Part shown: positions 18,371 to 27,243 of the stretch, piece after piece | Layout of the letters: each line of letters begins with the position of its first letter | How positions within the stretch are numbered: position 1 is the stretch's first letter | Notes under the pieces: model-generated | Told to the model about the DNA's origin: nothing | The model's input: the letters and a program-made list of their open reading frames with translations, nothing else | Databases searched by the model: none | Made by a program: the position numbers and the translations under genes | Origin: an uncultured Paracoccaceae bacterium | GTDB lineage: Bacteria > Pseudomonadota > Alphaproteobacteria > Rhodobacterales > Rhodobacteraceae | Assembly: GCA_947498985.1 (NCBI GenBank) | Contig: CANMMF010000003.1 | Location: 1-64,000 of the forward strand | DNA: 64,000 nt | Reading direction: 5' to 3'

Positions 18371-19741
18371 ATGCTCAAGCCTGTGCCATCGAGCCTTCGC
18401 CAGAGAAACCGGGCCAGCGAAGCGCAGATGCTTCGGACACTCAACACTTTCGCGGTCGATCTGATGTCGATCCCGTGTGTCGAGGATCTGTTCTGGTATG
18501 TCGCGCAAAACGTGGTTGGCAAGCTCGGTTTCGTGGACTGCGTGATATACCAGGCCGACGAGGCGCAGACTGAGTTGACGCAGGTCGCGGCCTGGGGAGA
18601 GAAAAACCCCTACGGGCGAAACATTATTAATACGCTGGTCATCCCCTTCGGTCGTGGCATCACCGGACAGGTGGCGCAAAGCCGCAAACCGATCATCGTG
18701 GATGATCTCGTGGGAGATGATAATTACATCCCCGATACGGCGCCCGCGCGGTCAGAAATCTGTGTGCCGTTGATTTGCGGGGGTCGCGTGATGGGTGTGA
18801 TCGATAGTGAACACCCCGATATTGAGGCCTTCGGGGAACCTGAGCTGGAGATATTGAGCACCGTTGCAGCTATGACCAGCGCGAAGCTTGAATTGCTGGC
18901 CGAGACTGAACGGTCTCAGGAGCGGTATGAAGACCTTGTAGTTGCGCACACACAGTTGACCAAGGAAACGAGCACGAGGAAAGCTCTCGAAGCCAAGCTG
19001 TTTGAATCGCGTAAACAGGAAGCAATTGGACGGCTCACAGGTCGGTTCGCGCACGAGTTCAATAACCTGCTGACAGTGATCTCCGGCAATATCGAGTTGT
19101 TGGCGCTCGACGCGCCTGACGCTGGATCGCTTAACACGCTGCAGGACGCGAAAACCGCCTCGGCGCGGGGTGCGCAGCTGATCCGCGACATGCTCGCTTT
19201 CGCGCAACGAACACGGTTGACGCCTGAAACCGTGGATCTGAACAGGCTTGTTTCGGCCTTCGGCGAGGATTGTGAGCAGTCACTAGCGCGGCCAGTTGAG
19301 CGGCATTTGGCGAACGATCTCTGGCCGGTCGCAGCCGATCCAGCGGCGGTGGAGAATATGCTGCTCGCCCTCGCATTGAACGGGATTGAGGCGATGCCCG
19401 AAGGGGGTAGCCTCAAGATCGCCACCGAAAACATCTTCCATACGCTCCCCGAAGGACAGCATTTCCCTTCCGAGCTTACGCCGGGACGCTACGTGAGACT
19501 TAGCGTTTCCGACCAGGGAAGGGGAATTAGTCGGGATCAGCTGCCGCAGATATTCGATCCGTTCTTTACCACTAAAGGCGTTGGCGAAGGAACGGGGTTG
19601 GGTCTGTCGATGGTTCTTGGGGTCATGCGCCAATCTGGTGGCACGATCGCCGTGCAAAGCGAAGTCGGGCAAGGATCGAGTTTCGAACTCTACTTCCCGG
19701 CCGCACCGTGCGGGACCGAACTGCCGTCCGAAGATCAATAG
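18371..19741 (+). CDS. GAF-domain sensor histidine kinase
   Basis: 456 residues from ATG 18371, with AAGGA seven bases upstream. An N-terminal GAF domain (about 28-178; GITGQVAQSRKPIIVDDL) leads through a coiled linker to a dimerisation helix with H228 in RFAHEFNNLLTVISGN, then an ATPase domain with the N box (LALNGIEAMPEGG), G1 (VSDQGRGIS), F box (FDPFFTTKGVGEG) and G2 (GTGLGLSMV). No membrane segment and no receiver domain, so it is a soluble kinase needing an external response regulator; none is adjacent. It is 18 bases ahead of an oxygenase gene, so it may regulate or sense that pathway. Confidence 0.93.
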   Translation: MLKPVPSSLRQRNRASEAQMLRTLNTFAVDLMSIPCVEDLFWYVAQNVVGKLGFVDCVIYQADEAQTELTQVAAWGEKNPYGRNIINTLVIPFGRGITGQVAQSRKPIIVDDLVGDDNYIPDTAPARSEICVPLICGGRVMGVIDSEHPDIEAFGEPELEILSTVAAMTSAKLELLAETERSQERYEDLVVAHTQLTKETSTRKALEAKLFESRKQEAIGRLTGRFAHEFNNLLTVISGNIELLALDAPDAGSLNTLQDAKTASARGAQLIRDMLAFAQRTRLTPETVDLNRLVSAFGEDCEQSLARPVERHLANDLWPVAADPAAVENMLLALALNGIEAMPEGGSLKIATENIFHTLPEGQHFPSELTPGRYVRLSVSDQGRGISRDQLPQIFDPFFTTKGVGEGTGLGLSMVLGVMRQSGGTIAVQSEVGQGSSFELYFPAAPCGTELPSEDQ

Positions 19742-19759
19742 ACTGAGGAACTGTCGCTT

Positions 19760-20830
19760 GTGGGAGCATTTATTGCGAAACAGAAGGAGGAGTATTCGGG
19801 CGCCTATGAAAGCCTGCCGCTGATTGACATTAGCGGTATCAGAACCGGAGACAGGCACAGGCTCAGGGTGATTGCTGACGAAATCGGGCTTGCCGCGCGC
19901 GGGATCGGGTTTTTCAGGATCATTGGGCATGGGATCGACCTGACCCTTGTCGAAAAGACTTATCAGATGGCGGAGCGGTTCTTTGCTTTGCCTGACCCGA
20001 TCAAGCAGCTTTATTACATCGGCCTCAGCACCAATCACCGGGGCTACGTGCCGTTTACGGAAAAGGGCGATTACCTCGACGAGGTGAGCCGAAACTACGA
20101 AGCTTTCGATCTCGGGGTGGACTTGCCGCATGACGATCCCGACTACCTGGCCGGCAATCGCCTGCTGGGGCCAAACGTCTGGCCCGACATCGCCGGGTTT
20201 CGACAGACCGTATCGGCGTATTATGGACAGATTTCTGCACTCGGGCGGATGATCAGCGCCGCTCTTGAGTTGCATCTGGGCCTGCGCCCCGGGGCAATGA
20301 CCGACCAGATGACCAAACCCATCTCACAGCTGCGCCTACTTCATTATGTGCGCCAGAATGACGGAATCGACGCCAAGTCGGTCAACATGGGGGCACACAC
20401 CGACTATGAGTGCCTGACGCTTTTGCACACTCGCAATGCGGGCCTGCAGGTCATGACCGCAGAGGATAACTGGATCGACGTGCCGGTTGATCGACGTGTC
20501 TTTGTCGTGAACATCGGCGACATGCTTGAAGCCTGGACCAACGGGCAGCTTCGTTCGACCCCGCATCGGGTGCTGAACCTCCTCCCAGAACGGTTCTCGA
20601 TGCCGTATTTCGTTGCCGCGAACCATGACACGGTGATACGGCCTTTCCCCGAACTGGTGGGGCAGGGTGGTCAGGAATTATATGAACCGTTCAAGGCCGG
20701 TGATCATCTGGAGCGGATGCTGCTGCGGGATTTCCCGTATTTACGATCGCAATGTCCCGCCGGAGTGTCCCAGGGCCAGATCAGCGTAGAAAATCCCTTT
20801 GAGAAACGAATGAACCGGAGTGCGAGTTAA
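19760..20830 (+). CDS. 2-oxoglutarate/Fe(II)-dependent oxygenase, isopenicillin-N-synthase-like
   Basis: 356 residues from GTG 19760. The N-terminal DIOX_N part (LPLIDISGI; GIGFFRIIGHGID) and the catalytic jelly roll are both present. Metal ligands are H213 and D215 in GAHTDYECLTLL and H269 in STPHRVLN; R278-x-S280 in PERFSMPYF binds 2-oxoglutarate. Proteins of this group hydroxylate or desaturate small molecules; the substrate cannot be read from sequence. The gene lies in a likely operon with the kinase upstream and the exporter downstream (3-base gap), suggesting that its product or substrate is exported. Confidence 0.9.
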   Translation: MGAFIAKQKEEYSGAYESLPLIDISGIRTGDRHRLRVIADEIGLAARGIGFFRIIGHGIDLTLVEKTYQMAERFFALPDPIKQLYYIGLSTNHRGYVPFTEKGDYLDEVSRNYEAFDLGVDLPHDDPDYLAGNRLLGPNVWPDIAGFRQTVSAYYGQISALGRMISAALELHLGLRPGAMTDQMTKPISQLRLLHYVRQNDGIDAKSVNMGAHTDYECLTLLHTRNAGLQVMTAEDNWIDVPVDRRVFVVNIGDMLEAWTNGQLRSTPHRVLNLLPERFSMPYFVAANHDTVIRPFPELVGQGGQELYEPFKAGDHLERMLLRDFPYLRSQCPAGVSQGQISVENPFEKRMNRSAS

Positions 20831-20833
20831 ACC

Positions 20834-21487
20834 ATGCCAAGTTTGGAGGCGATGATTGCCGTGGCCCTGGCGGGGCTGGCCCTGAGTGCAACGCCTGGCC
20901 CGTCGATGCTCTATGTCCTGTCGAGAACCGTTGGACAGAGCCGCGCGGCCGGTCTGGCCTCGGCGCTTGGTCTGTGCCTGGGCGGGATCGTCCTGGCCGT
21001 TGCGACGGCCTTGGGGTTGGCGGCTGTGTTCGAGACGTCCGGCTGGATGGTGACTGCGCTGCGCTATGTCGGATCGGCCTATCTGATCTGGCTGGGGGTC
21101 GACATGATCCGTGGGGCGAAGGCCGACGCGCAGGTGACCCTCGATGTCGAGAAGGTGAGGCAGAAACCGTTTTCTTCAATCATCTGGCAGGGCATCATCG
21201 TCGAGGTTCTGAATCCGAAAACCGTCCTCTTTTTCGCGCTGTTCCTGCCGCCGTTCATCAATGCTGGCGACATGCAAAGCGCCGACGCAAGTGTAACGAT
21301 GCAGCTTCTCGTGCTCGGAGCACTGGTCCCTCTGACGGCAATCCCTTCGGATCTGGTGGTGGCCTATATGGGCGGAACAATGACGAAGGTCATCGACCGC
21401 AAAAAGGCGATGCGCGAGCGGATGGCCTGGGCAGGTGGTCTGATCCTGATTGGGATCGCACTGAACCTGCATCTGCATATTCTCTGA
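20834..21487 (+). CDS. LysE/RhtB-family exporter
   Basis: 217 residues, about six membrane segments. The family signature is near the N-terminus (ATPGPSMLYVLSRTVGQSRAAGLASALG), with a conserved LNPKTVLFF around residue 126 in the middle loop. These carriers export amino acids and related compounds such as homoserine or lysine. It starts three bases after the oxygenase stop, so they are almost certainly co-transcribed; the exported compound is probably linked to the oxygenase reaction. Confidence 0.9.
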   Translation: MPSLEAMIAVALAGLALSATPGPSMLYVLSRTVGQSRAAGLASALGLCLGGIVLAVATALGLAAVFETSGWMVTALRYVGSAYLIWLGVDMIRGAKADAQVTLDVEKVRQKPFSSIIWQGIIVEVLNPKTVLFFALFLPPFINAGDMQSADASVTMQLLVLGALVPLTAIPSDLVVAYMGGTMTKVIDRKKAMRERMAWAGGLILIGIALNLHLHIL

Positions 21488-21578
21488 GGCGGTACAATAA
21501 ACAGAAACGGCTTTTATAACCGGGCAGTTGTTTGCAAGGTATTTCAGGCTTCTGAAGGTGCATGTTTCTGTACGTGAT

Positions 21579-22060
21579 CTACTCGTCATAGAAACACCTC
21601 AGATCGCGCCGTTTGCTCAGTTGTTGCGGTCGATATGGTTTGACCTCTCCGCATTGAACGACCGCGGTCGCCTGCATGCGCTCTTGGACAGATGGGTGGA
21701 GAGGGAAATCGTCGCCAACTTCTCGGATTCCTTTTTTCCATTCGATGTGGAATGGTCCGAATGCTATCATCGCATCCTCGCGGTGTTGTAAGCTCAAGGG
21801 ATCTGGCGCGCGGTTGAGGAAGTTCTCGTTGATCTGGATCGAAGGCACACATTCCTTCAATTCGTCGACCATCCAGTCGAGTGCGATATCACTTAAGCGG
21901 GACTCGGCCTCGGGATAACTGCCGCCAATGTCGCTGTGGCAACCGGGAAACCAGACCTGTTTGAGCCACTTCGGCTCCCGATCCTTGGTCTCGATCGCGG
22001 CTTTCTTGGATGCCCATCCAACTCTCGGGAAGTCTGCGCGGTCTCCCGCAGCACTCCTTG
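21579..22060 (-). pseudogene. C-terminal remnant of a DUF2235 alpha/beta hydrolase-like protein
   Basis: The minus-strand frame reads DFPRVGWASKK, then KQVWFPGCHSDIGGSYPE, then ESRLSDIALDWMVDEL down to a stop at 21579. The phrase WFxGxHSDIGGxYPExESRLSDIAL is the DUF2235 signature, a family that includes type VI-secreted phospholipases. The N-terminal nucleophile region is missing, since the frame loses coherence above about 22060. Only the last 160 or so residues survive, so it is a truncated gene. Confidence 0.7.
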
Positions 22061-22155
22061 CCGGTGCTGGGTAGGCGTTGCCGTCATGGCGCTTTGCGTG
22101 GCTGTTGCATTCCTCGCTTACCTCAGGATCGAAGACTCAAGGAGAGACCCAGCCT

Positions 22156-22971
22156 ATGACCCCGCTTAAGATTGGCGCCTGCCTCGCGCCGCATGAAATT
22201 GCTGACCATCGCACGTGGCTCTTTGACGATGCGCGCGACATCGAATTGCAGGGTTTCAGCACGCATAGGGACCTGACGACCGAATTCGAAGACCGCATCA
22301 GCGCTGCGAAAGAAGCTTTGGACGGGTTCGAGGGGCGTCTCGGGATCCATGGGCCGTACGAAGGGCTCGACATGGACAACAAGGACCCCGAACTGCGCCC
22401 GCTCATCACCGCACGCTATCTCAAAGCGCTCGAAGCGGCGGATCGGGTCGGCGCGCGGCAGATGGTGCTGCATTCGCCGTTCAACCGTTGGTACGCGTGG
22501 AACCGGCTGAACAAGCCCAACTATTGGGAGACCAAGCTCGCCCGCGTCCATGATGTGATGGTGCCAGTCGTCAAAGCGGCGGAGACGGCAGGGATCACGC
22601 TGGTGATCGAGAACATTCTGGACGTTGACCCGGCCAGCCGCCGCGCGATGGTCGAGAGTTTCGACAGCGACGCCATTGCCCTGTCGATCGACACCGGCCA
22701 CGCGCATCTTGCGCGCCGTATGTCTGGTGCGCCACCGGTGGACTATTTCGTGCGTGATGCGGGCGGTCAACTGCGTCACGTGCATCTGCAAGACCTCGAC
22801 GGGCACGCCGACCGGCACTGGGCGCCGGGCGAAGGCGAGATCCATTGGCAAGAGGTGTTTCGTGCCCTGTCAGAATGTGCATCCGTCCCGCATCTGGTGC
22901 TGGAGCTTCGTCGCAAGTCAGACATCCCTCGGGGCTTTGCCTATCTGAAAAGCCTCGGTCTTGTGGAGTGA
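22156..22971 (+). CDS. TIM-barrel sugar phosphate isomerase/epimerase-like protein
   Basis: 271 residues from ATG 22156, with AAGGAG eleven bases upstream. It shows the xylose-isomerase-like (AP endonuclease 2) barrel: RLGIHGPYEGLD, MVLHSPFN, LVIENILD, LSIDTGHAHL and HVHLQDLDGHADRHWAPGEGEIHW. The His/Glu/Asp set of these strands is the expected metal site. Its place next to phosphonate genes makes a role in sugar-phosphate handling after C-P lyase possible, but it has its own orientation and no proof of co-regulation. Confidence 0.85.
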   Translation: MTPLKIGACLAPHEIADHRTWLFDDARDIELQGFSTHRDLTTEFEDRISAAKEALDGFEGRLGIHGPYEGLDMDNKDPELRPLITARYLKALEAADRVGARQMVLHSPFNRWYAWNRLNKPNYWETKLARVHDVMVPVVKAAETAGITLVIENILDVDPASRRAMVESFDSDAIALSIDTGHAHLARRMSGAPPVDYFVRDAGGQLRHVHLQDLDGHADRHWAPGEGEIHWQEVFRALSECASVPHLVLELRRKSDIPRGFAYLKSLGLVE

Positions 22972-23359
22972 ACGAGACCTTCAACAGACAAGTCGTTTCG
23001 CGATGTGTCTTGTCGGTTTTCAATCGATCAGATTGGGTTCTGGTCCTTAAAATCAGGCCAAAAAAACCGGCAAGAACGATCTGGCGTTGGCATGCGGCGT
23101 GAACGGCGATGACGGCCCTTACACCGTTCCAAAACTGCGCGCCGCGAACACCACGCGCCACATCGCCGAGAGTGGCGGCGGGAACGCGATTGCTGCCATC
23201 TGGTTCAAACCGAAGGGGCAAAAGTTGCCCAGAGTTTTTGACGTCGTCAAAGACAGCTTCGACCGACCGTGTCAGCTGAGCTTTCGGGGCCTCCGAAACA
23301 AAGATCACCCGACGGCTGCTTGCTCGATCAAAACCGTTCTCTGGTTCACGACACACAGG
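22972..23359. other. Gene-free stretch between the epimerase and phnM
   Basis: Open frames cross this region on both strands but none gives a recognisable protein or a credible start. It may hold the 3' region of the epimerase transcript and decayed sequence downstream of phnM. No repeat or clear terminator was seen. Confidence 0.4.
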
Positions 23360-24502
23360 TCAGCCAACTTGTACTCCCTGGCTCCACACCCCACGCAGCA
23401 GGGGCGCCGCTTCGGTTTGGCGAACCCGCAGAACGTCGCCCCGCATTCCGACTTGCAGAACGCCGCGATCATCAAGGCGCGCGGCCTTTGCCGGGTAGCG
23501 TGTCACGGTTGCGACGGCGCGCGGCAGATCATCCCAGAGTCGCGCGAGATGGAAGGCGGAGAGCAGCAGCGCCGAAGGGACATAGTCGGATGAGACGATG
23601 TCCAGCAGGTCAAGTTTCGCCAGTTCTTCAGCGGCGACATTGCCCGAGTGCGAGCCACCTCTGATCAGGTTCGGCGCGCCCATCATGACGGCGATACCCT
23701 GTTCGCGGCAGGCCTGGGCGGCCTCGACCGTCGTTGGGAATTCCGCGAAACCAACGCCGTTTCTGGCTGATGTCGCGACATGCTCTGCCGTTGTGTCGTC
23801 ATGGCTGGCCAGCACGGCGCCCAGACGGGTTGCCTCTGAAACCGCGCTCTTTTCGTGCTTGGCACCGAACCGCTCCTGGAGGCCCAGCAGGTTTTGCACA
23901 TGCTCGGCGAATTCGGCATCGGTCATGCCACGCTTCTTGGCGACGTAGGTCTTGAGCGCCGTCAGATCACGGAACTGCCGTTGTCCGGGTGTGTGGTCCA
24001 TCAGGCTGACAATGCCGACGCGATCTTGCGCGCCAAAACCGGCCAGTTCTTCCAGCAAGGTCTCAGAGCAGATCTCGGCCCGCAGGTGAAGAAAGTGGCT
24101 GATCTTGAACATGCCTTGTGCGCGCGCGGCCAAGAGCTCGTCGGCCAGTTTGCGGGCATAGTCGATGTAGCGGCCTTTGCCTGAATGGATGGACCCGACG
24201 CGCATGGCATCGAACACCGTGGTGATGCCGGTGGAGGCCAGTTCTGCATCATGGGCAAGAAGGGCAGGCAAATGGGGCCAGTCGACCTCGGGGCGCGGCT
24301 CGATGTGGCGTTCGACATTGTCGGTATGCAACTCCACCAGACCCGGCAGAACCAGATCCCCGCCGCAATCCAAAGCCCCTGTCGGGATGCTGGCACCTTC
24401 AGTGATTTCGGAAATGACGCCCGCGTCGATCGTGATCGATCCAAGCACCACCCGATCTGGCAAAACAAGCCGGGCATTGGCAAGACAAAGCTCTGCTGAC
24501 AT
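23360..24502 (-). CDS. phnM: PhnM, ribose 1-methylphosphonate 5-triphosphate diphosphatase (locus 1)
   Basis: 380 residues from ATG 24502; an earlier ATG would run into the divergent gene. An amidohydrolase-fold enzyme that removes diphosphate from the nucleotide-like phosphonate intermediate made by PhnGHIL. Landmarks match the E. coli enzyme: LPGLVELHTDNVERH (metal ligands HTD), VSLMDHTPGQRQF, ASHDDTTAEH, MGAPNLIRGGSHSGNVAA and SSDYVPSALL. It is separated from the rest of locus 1 by the DUF1045 gene, with which it is divergent. Compare the HGD-type PhnM at 43290. Confidence 0.95.
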   Translation of the reverse strand: MSAELCLANARLVLPDRVVLGSITIDAGVISEITEGASIPTGALDCGGDLVLPGLVELHTDNVERHIEPRPEVDWPHLPALLAHDAELASTGITTVFDAMRVGSIHSGKGRYIDYARKLADELLAARAQGMFKISHFLHLRAEICSETLLEELAGFGAQDRVGIVSLMDHTPGQRQFRDLTALKTYVAKKRGMTDAEFAEHVQNLLGLQERFGAKHEKSAVSEATRLGAVLASHDDTTAEHVATSARNGVGFAEFPTTVEAAQACREQGIAVMMGAPNLIRGGSHSGNVAAEELAKLDLLDIVSSDYVPSALLLSAFHLARLWDDLPRAVATVTRYPAKAARLDDRGVLQVGMRGDVLRVRQTEAAPLLRGVWSQGVQVG

Positions 24503-24551
24503 CGCGGTGTCACATGCGTTTGTCAAAGACGATGCAGGAAAAGGGGAATTC

Positions 24552-25223
24552 ATGTCATACGCTCGTTTTGCAATTTACTTTGTGCCGCCCGACGGACCAT
24601 TGGCCGAATTCGGCGCGAAATGGCTGGGCTGGGATGTTGTAACGGGCCGGAATGTGCCGGGGTTCGATGTGCCCGGTTTGCATGACATCACCGTGACACC
24701 GCGCAAATATGGCTTTCACGGAACCCTGAAACCGCCCTTCCGCTTGAAAGAGTGTCAAACGCCTGAGGCACTTAAAGCGGCTGTGTGCGACGTGGCGGGA
24801 GCGCTTTCGCCTGCAGCTTGTGACGGGCTGGAATTGAGGCAGTTGGGCCGATTTCTGGCGCTCACGCCCCTTGGGCCATTGGACGGTTTGCAACATATCG
24901 CTGAGGCCTGCGTGCGCGATCTTGACGGGTTTCGCGCACCTGCCGCTGAGGCAGAAATTGCACGACGCCGCAAAGCCGGGCTGAGCAACCGGCAAGACCT
25001 GCTGCTGGCGCAGTGGGGTTACCCTTACGTCTTTGAGGAGTTCAGATTTCATATGACTCTGTCGGGTGGGTTGCCCAAAGAGGACGTGCGCGGTTGGACA
25101 TACACTCTGCAGCGTCACCTGCCGGATTTGCCCACACCCTTCGTGATTGACCAGATCGCGCTTTGCGGTGAACGGCAGGATGGGCGCTTTGAACTGATCC
25201 ATCGCTACACGCTTACGGGCTGA
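24552..25223 (+). CDS. DUF1045 2H-type phosphodiesterase of phosphonate operons
   Basis: 223 residues from ATG 24552, with AAGGGG upstream. Two HxT motifs of the 2H phosphoesterase fold are visible: GFHGTLKPPF (about residue 56) and RFHMTLSGG (about 162). DUF1045 proteins are found in phn operons; since no PhnP-type metallo-beta-lactamase is encoded in the window, this is the best candidate for opening the 5-phosphoribosyl 1,2-cyclic phosphate made by C-P lyase. It is divergent from phnM and its 3' end overlaps the end of phnN by 19 bases tail to tail. Confidence 0.88.
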   Translation: MSYARFAIYFVPPDGPLAEFGAKWLGWDVVTGRNVPGFDVPGLHDITVTPRKYGFHGTLKPPFRLKECQTPEALKAAVCDVAGALSPAACDGLELRQLGRFLALTPLGPLDGLQHIAEACVRDLDGFRAPAAEAEIARRRKAGLSNRQDLLLAQWGYPYVFEEFRFHMTLSGGLPKEDVRGWTYTLQRHLPDLPTPFVIDQIALCGERQDGRFELIHRYTLTG

Positions 25224-25750
25224 AGCAACTGGACCGCGCGCGCAATTGTCTCGTCCAGCGGCCCGTCATTGGAAAGCGTGATCACCTTCAGACCTGCCGG
25301 TAACGGCTTTGCCGCCTCGGCCAGGCGTCTGGCGATATCGGCCTCGGACTCGCGGCCGCGTGCTTTGAGCCGAACAGCCAGAGTCTCGGGCTCGGCTGTG
25401 ATGTTCAGAACAACGAAATTGGGAAACGCATCTGCACCGGCATGAAGCGCTTTGCGCGAGAAGTTGGCAAGACAGTCGGTGCCTTTGTTCAACTGGTACC
25501 TCACTGTTTGAGGAATACCATAGAACAGCCCATGCGCGCCCCAATCGACGGCGAAGGCACCATCTCTTACCAGATCCTGAAACCGCGGCTCGGAGACAGC
25601 GTCGTAGTCCTCGCCGCCCAGACCCCGAGCGCGCGTAATGACACGCCGGACAAGATGCAGGTGCGGCATGACCTCAGCCAAACCTTGCATCACGCTATCC
25701 TTGCCCACACCGGATGGGCCAACAACTGCGATGAGGCGTCCCTCGGTCAT
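25205..25750 (-). CDS. phnN: PhnN, ribose 1,5-bisphosphokinase
   Basis: 181 residues. A guanylate-kinase-like P-loop enzyme that turns ribose 1,5-bisphosphate into PRPP, the last step of C-P lyase catabolism. The Walker A motif is VVGPSGVGKDSVM (residues 9-21); further landmarks are RRVITRA near 35 and WGAHGLFYGIP near 70. Its ATG overlaps the phnL stop by 4 bases, so it is the last gene of phnGHIJKLN. It is the only phnN in the window, so locus 2 would have to share it. Confidence 0.95.
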   Translation of the reverse strand: MTEGRLIAVVGPSGVGKDSVMQGLAEVMPHLHLVRRVITRARGLGGEDYDAVSEPRFQDLVRDGAFAVDWGAHGLFYGIPQTVRYQLNKGTDCLANFSRKALHAGADAFPNFVVLNITAEPETLAVRLKARGRESEADIARRLAEAAKPLPAGLKVITLSNDGPLDETIARAVQLLQPVSV

Positions 25751-26469
25751 GCGGCCGACTCTCTGGGTTGTCCTACCGCTTCGCTGCCTGAGGTCAGTCC
25801 AGGCGTAAAGACGCTCACATCGATCTCCCGATCACACACACGGGCGCGCGCGGCCTCGTCGTGGAAGATGCCAATGATCGCCGCACCGCGGGTTTTGGCC
25901 CCCTCGATCAGGGACAACACGACTTCCCGATTGGTCGCGTCCAGGCTTGCCGTGGGTTCGTCCAAAAGCATCGCGGGATATGCGTGGGCAAAACCACGCG
26001 CGATGTTGACCCGCTGCTGTTCGCCGCCAGAGAAGGTTGTTGGCGAGAGCGACCACAGCCGCTGAGGGATGTTGAGCTGAGCCAGCAAGTCCTTTGCTCT
26101 TGCCTGAGCGTCGTCGGCAGGCACACCCAGGGCCCGCAATGGGTCCGCGACAACGTCCAGTGTCGGCACGCGCGGAACGACCCGCAGGAACTGGCTGACA
26201 TAGCCCAGAACCTCGCGGCGTAGGGCGATAATTTCGCGGGGCTCGGCCTGAACGATGTCCAGATCGCCAATGCAGATCGAACCCGATTGCGTCAGGTAAT
26301 TTCCGTATATCATCCGCATCAGGGTCGATTTACCCGCGCCCGAAGCCCCGGTCAGCCCAACGCACTCTCCGGGTGCAACGTGAAAGGACACATCGCTGAT
26401 GACTTCAATCACGGCGCTGCCCTGATTATGCAGCGTGAAGGTCTTCGAGACGTCTTTTAGCTCAATCAT
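25747..26469 (-). CDS. phnL: PhnL, C-P lyase ABC-type ATPase subunit (locus 1)
   Basis: 240 residues. Required with PhnG, PhnH and PhnI to attach the phosphonate to ribose from ATP. Walker A is [12 protein letters not shown] (about residue 41), the signature is FSGGEQQRVNIARG and Walker B is AMLLDEPTASLD. The last 25 residues (TSGSEAVGQPRE...) are encoded by a 20-bp repeat that also occurs in two other phn genes. Three bases separate it from phnK; phnN overlaps its stop. Confidence 0.95.
   Translation of the reverse strand: MIELKDVSKTFTLHNQGSAVIEVISDVSFHVAPGECVGLTGASGAGKSTLMRMIYGNYLTQSGSICIGDLDIVQAEPREIIALRREVLGYVSQFLRVVPRVPTLDVVADPLRALGVPADDAQARAKDLLAQLNIPQRLWSLSPTTFSGGEQQRVNIARGFAHAYPAMLLDEPTASLDATNREVVLSLIEGAKTRGAAIIGIFHDEAARARVCDREIDVSVFTPGLTSGSEAVGQPRESAA
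25773..25792 (-). repeat. 20-bp coding repeat, copy A (3' end of phnL)
   Basis: On the plus strand CTACCGCTTC-GCTGCCTGAG. Near-identical copies lie at 29196-29215 and 46890-46909, each close to the end of a phn gene and encoding (S/R)EAV(G/A). Confidence 0.6.
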
Positions 26470-26472
26470 CGC

Positions 26473-27243
26473 TCACACCTGCAAAACGGAAGAGACAAGA
26501 AGTTGGGAGTAGGCGTGCTGCGGGTCGTCGAGCACCTGATCTGTCAGGCCCGCCTCAACCACGCGGCCCGATTTCATCACCATCAGACGGTCCGCCAGCA
26601 GTCGCACAACGGCAAGGTCGTGGGTGACGATGATGGCCGAGAGACCCATGTCGCGGACCAGCCCGCGCAGCAGGTCCAGCAGACGCGCCTGCACAGACAC
26701 GTCCAGCCCGCCGGTGGGTTCGTCCATGAAGACCAGACGCGGCCCGGTCACCAGATTGCGCGCGATCTGCAGTCGCTGCTGCATGCCGCCGGAGAAGGTG
26801 GTGGGGCGGTCATCGACGCGGGCGGCGTCGATCTCGACCCGCTCCAGCCAATCCGTGGCCTTGCCGCGAATGTCGCCGTAGTGCCGCTCACCGACAGCCA
26901 TCAATCGCTCGCCAACGTTGCCGCCCGCCGAAACACCCATGCGCAAACCGTCACGGGCGTGCTGGTGTACGAAGGCCCAATCCGTCCGCCCCAACATCCG
27001 CCGCTCTGGTTCGGACATGGTGACGGTATCCTTGGGGCCATCGGCGCGCGTGTCGAATACGACCTGCCCGGCATCCGGTACGAGATGCCCCGCCATGCAG
27101 TTGAGAAGCGTGGATTTGCCAGAGCCAGACTCGCCCACGATCCCCATCACCTCTCCGGGATAGAGATCAAAGGATACATCCGCGCAGCCGATATGTGCGC
27201 CGTAGTGTTTGGTTATTCCCTGAACCGACAGCAAAGGTGTCAT
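26473..27243 (-). CDS. phnK: PhnK, C-P lyase ABC-type ATPase subunit (locus 1)
   Basis: 256 residues. In E. coli PhnK binds the PhnGHIJ core at PhnJ and is needed for phosphonate use in vivo. Walker A is GESGSGKSTLLN (about residue 36), signature FSGGMQQRLQIARN, Walker B RLVFMDEPTGGLD, followed by a typical H-loop (IIVTHDLAVVR). Overlaps phnJ by 4 bases. Intact, standard length. Confidence 0.95.
   Translation of the reverse strand: MTPLLSVQGITKHYGAHIGCADVSFDLYPGEVMGIVGESGSGKSTLLNCMAGHLVPDAGQVVFDTRADGPKDTVTMSEPERRMLGRTDWAFVHQHARDGLRMGVSAGGNVGERLMAVGERHYGDIRGKATDWLERVEIDAARVDDRPTTFSGGMQQRLQIARNLVTGPRLVFMDEPTGGLDVSVQARLLDLLRGLVRDMGLSAIIVTHDLAVVRLLADRLMVMKSGRVVEAGLTDQVLDDPQHAYSQLLVSSVLQV

Noticed and set aside
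22595..23356. 253-codon minus-strand frame between phnM and the epimerase
   Set aside because: Its second half is antisense to the conserved epimerase gene and its first half matches nothing I recognise; no ribosome site near the start.
24503..24551. TGTCAC...TGTCAA pair between phnM and the DUF1045 gene as a PHO box
   Set aside because: The half-sites are 13 rather than 11 bases apart, so the spacing does not fit.
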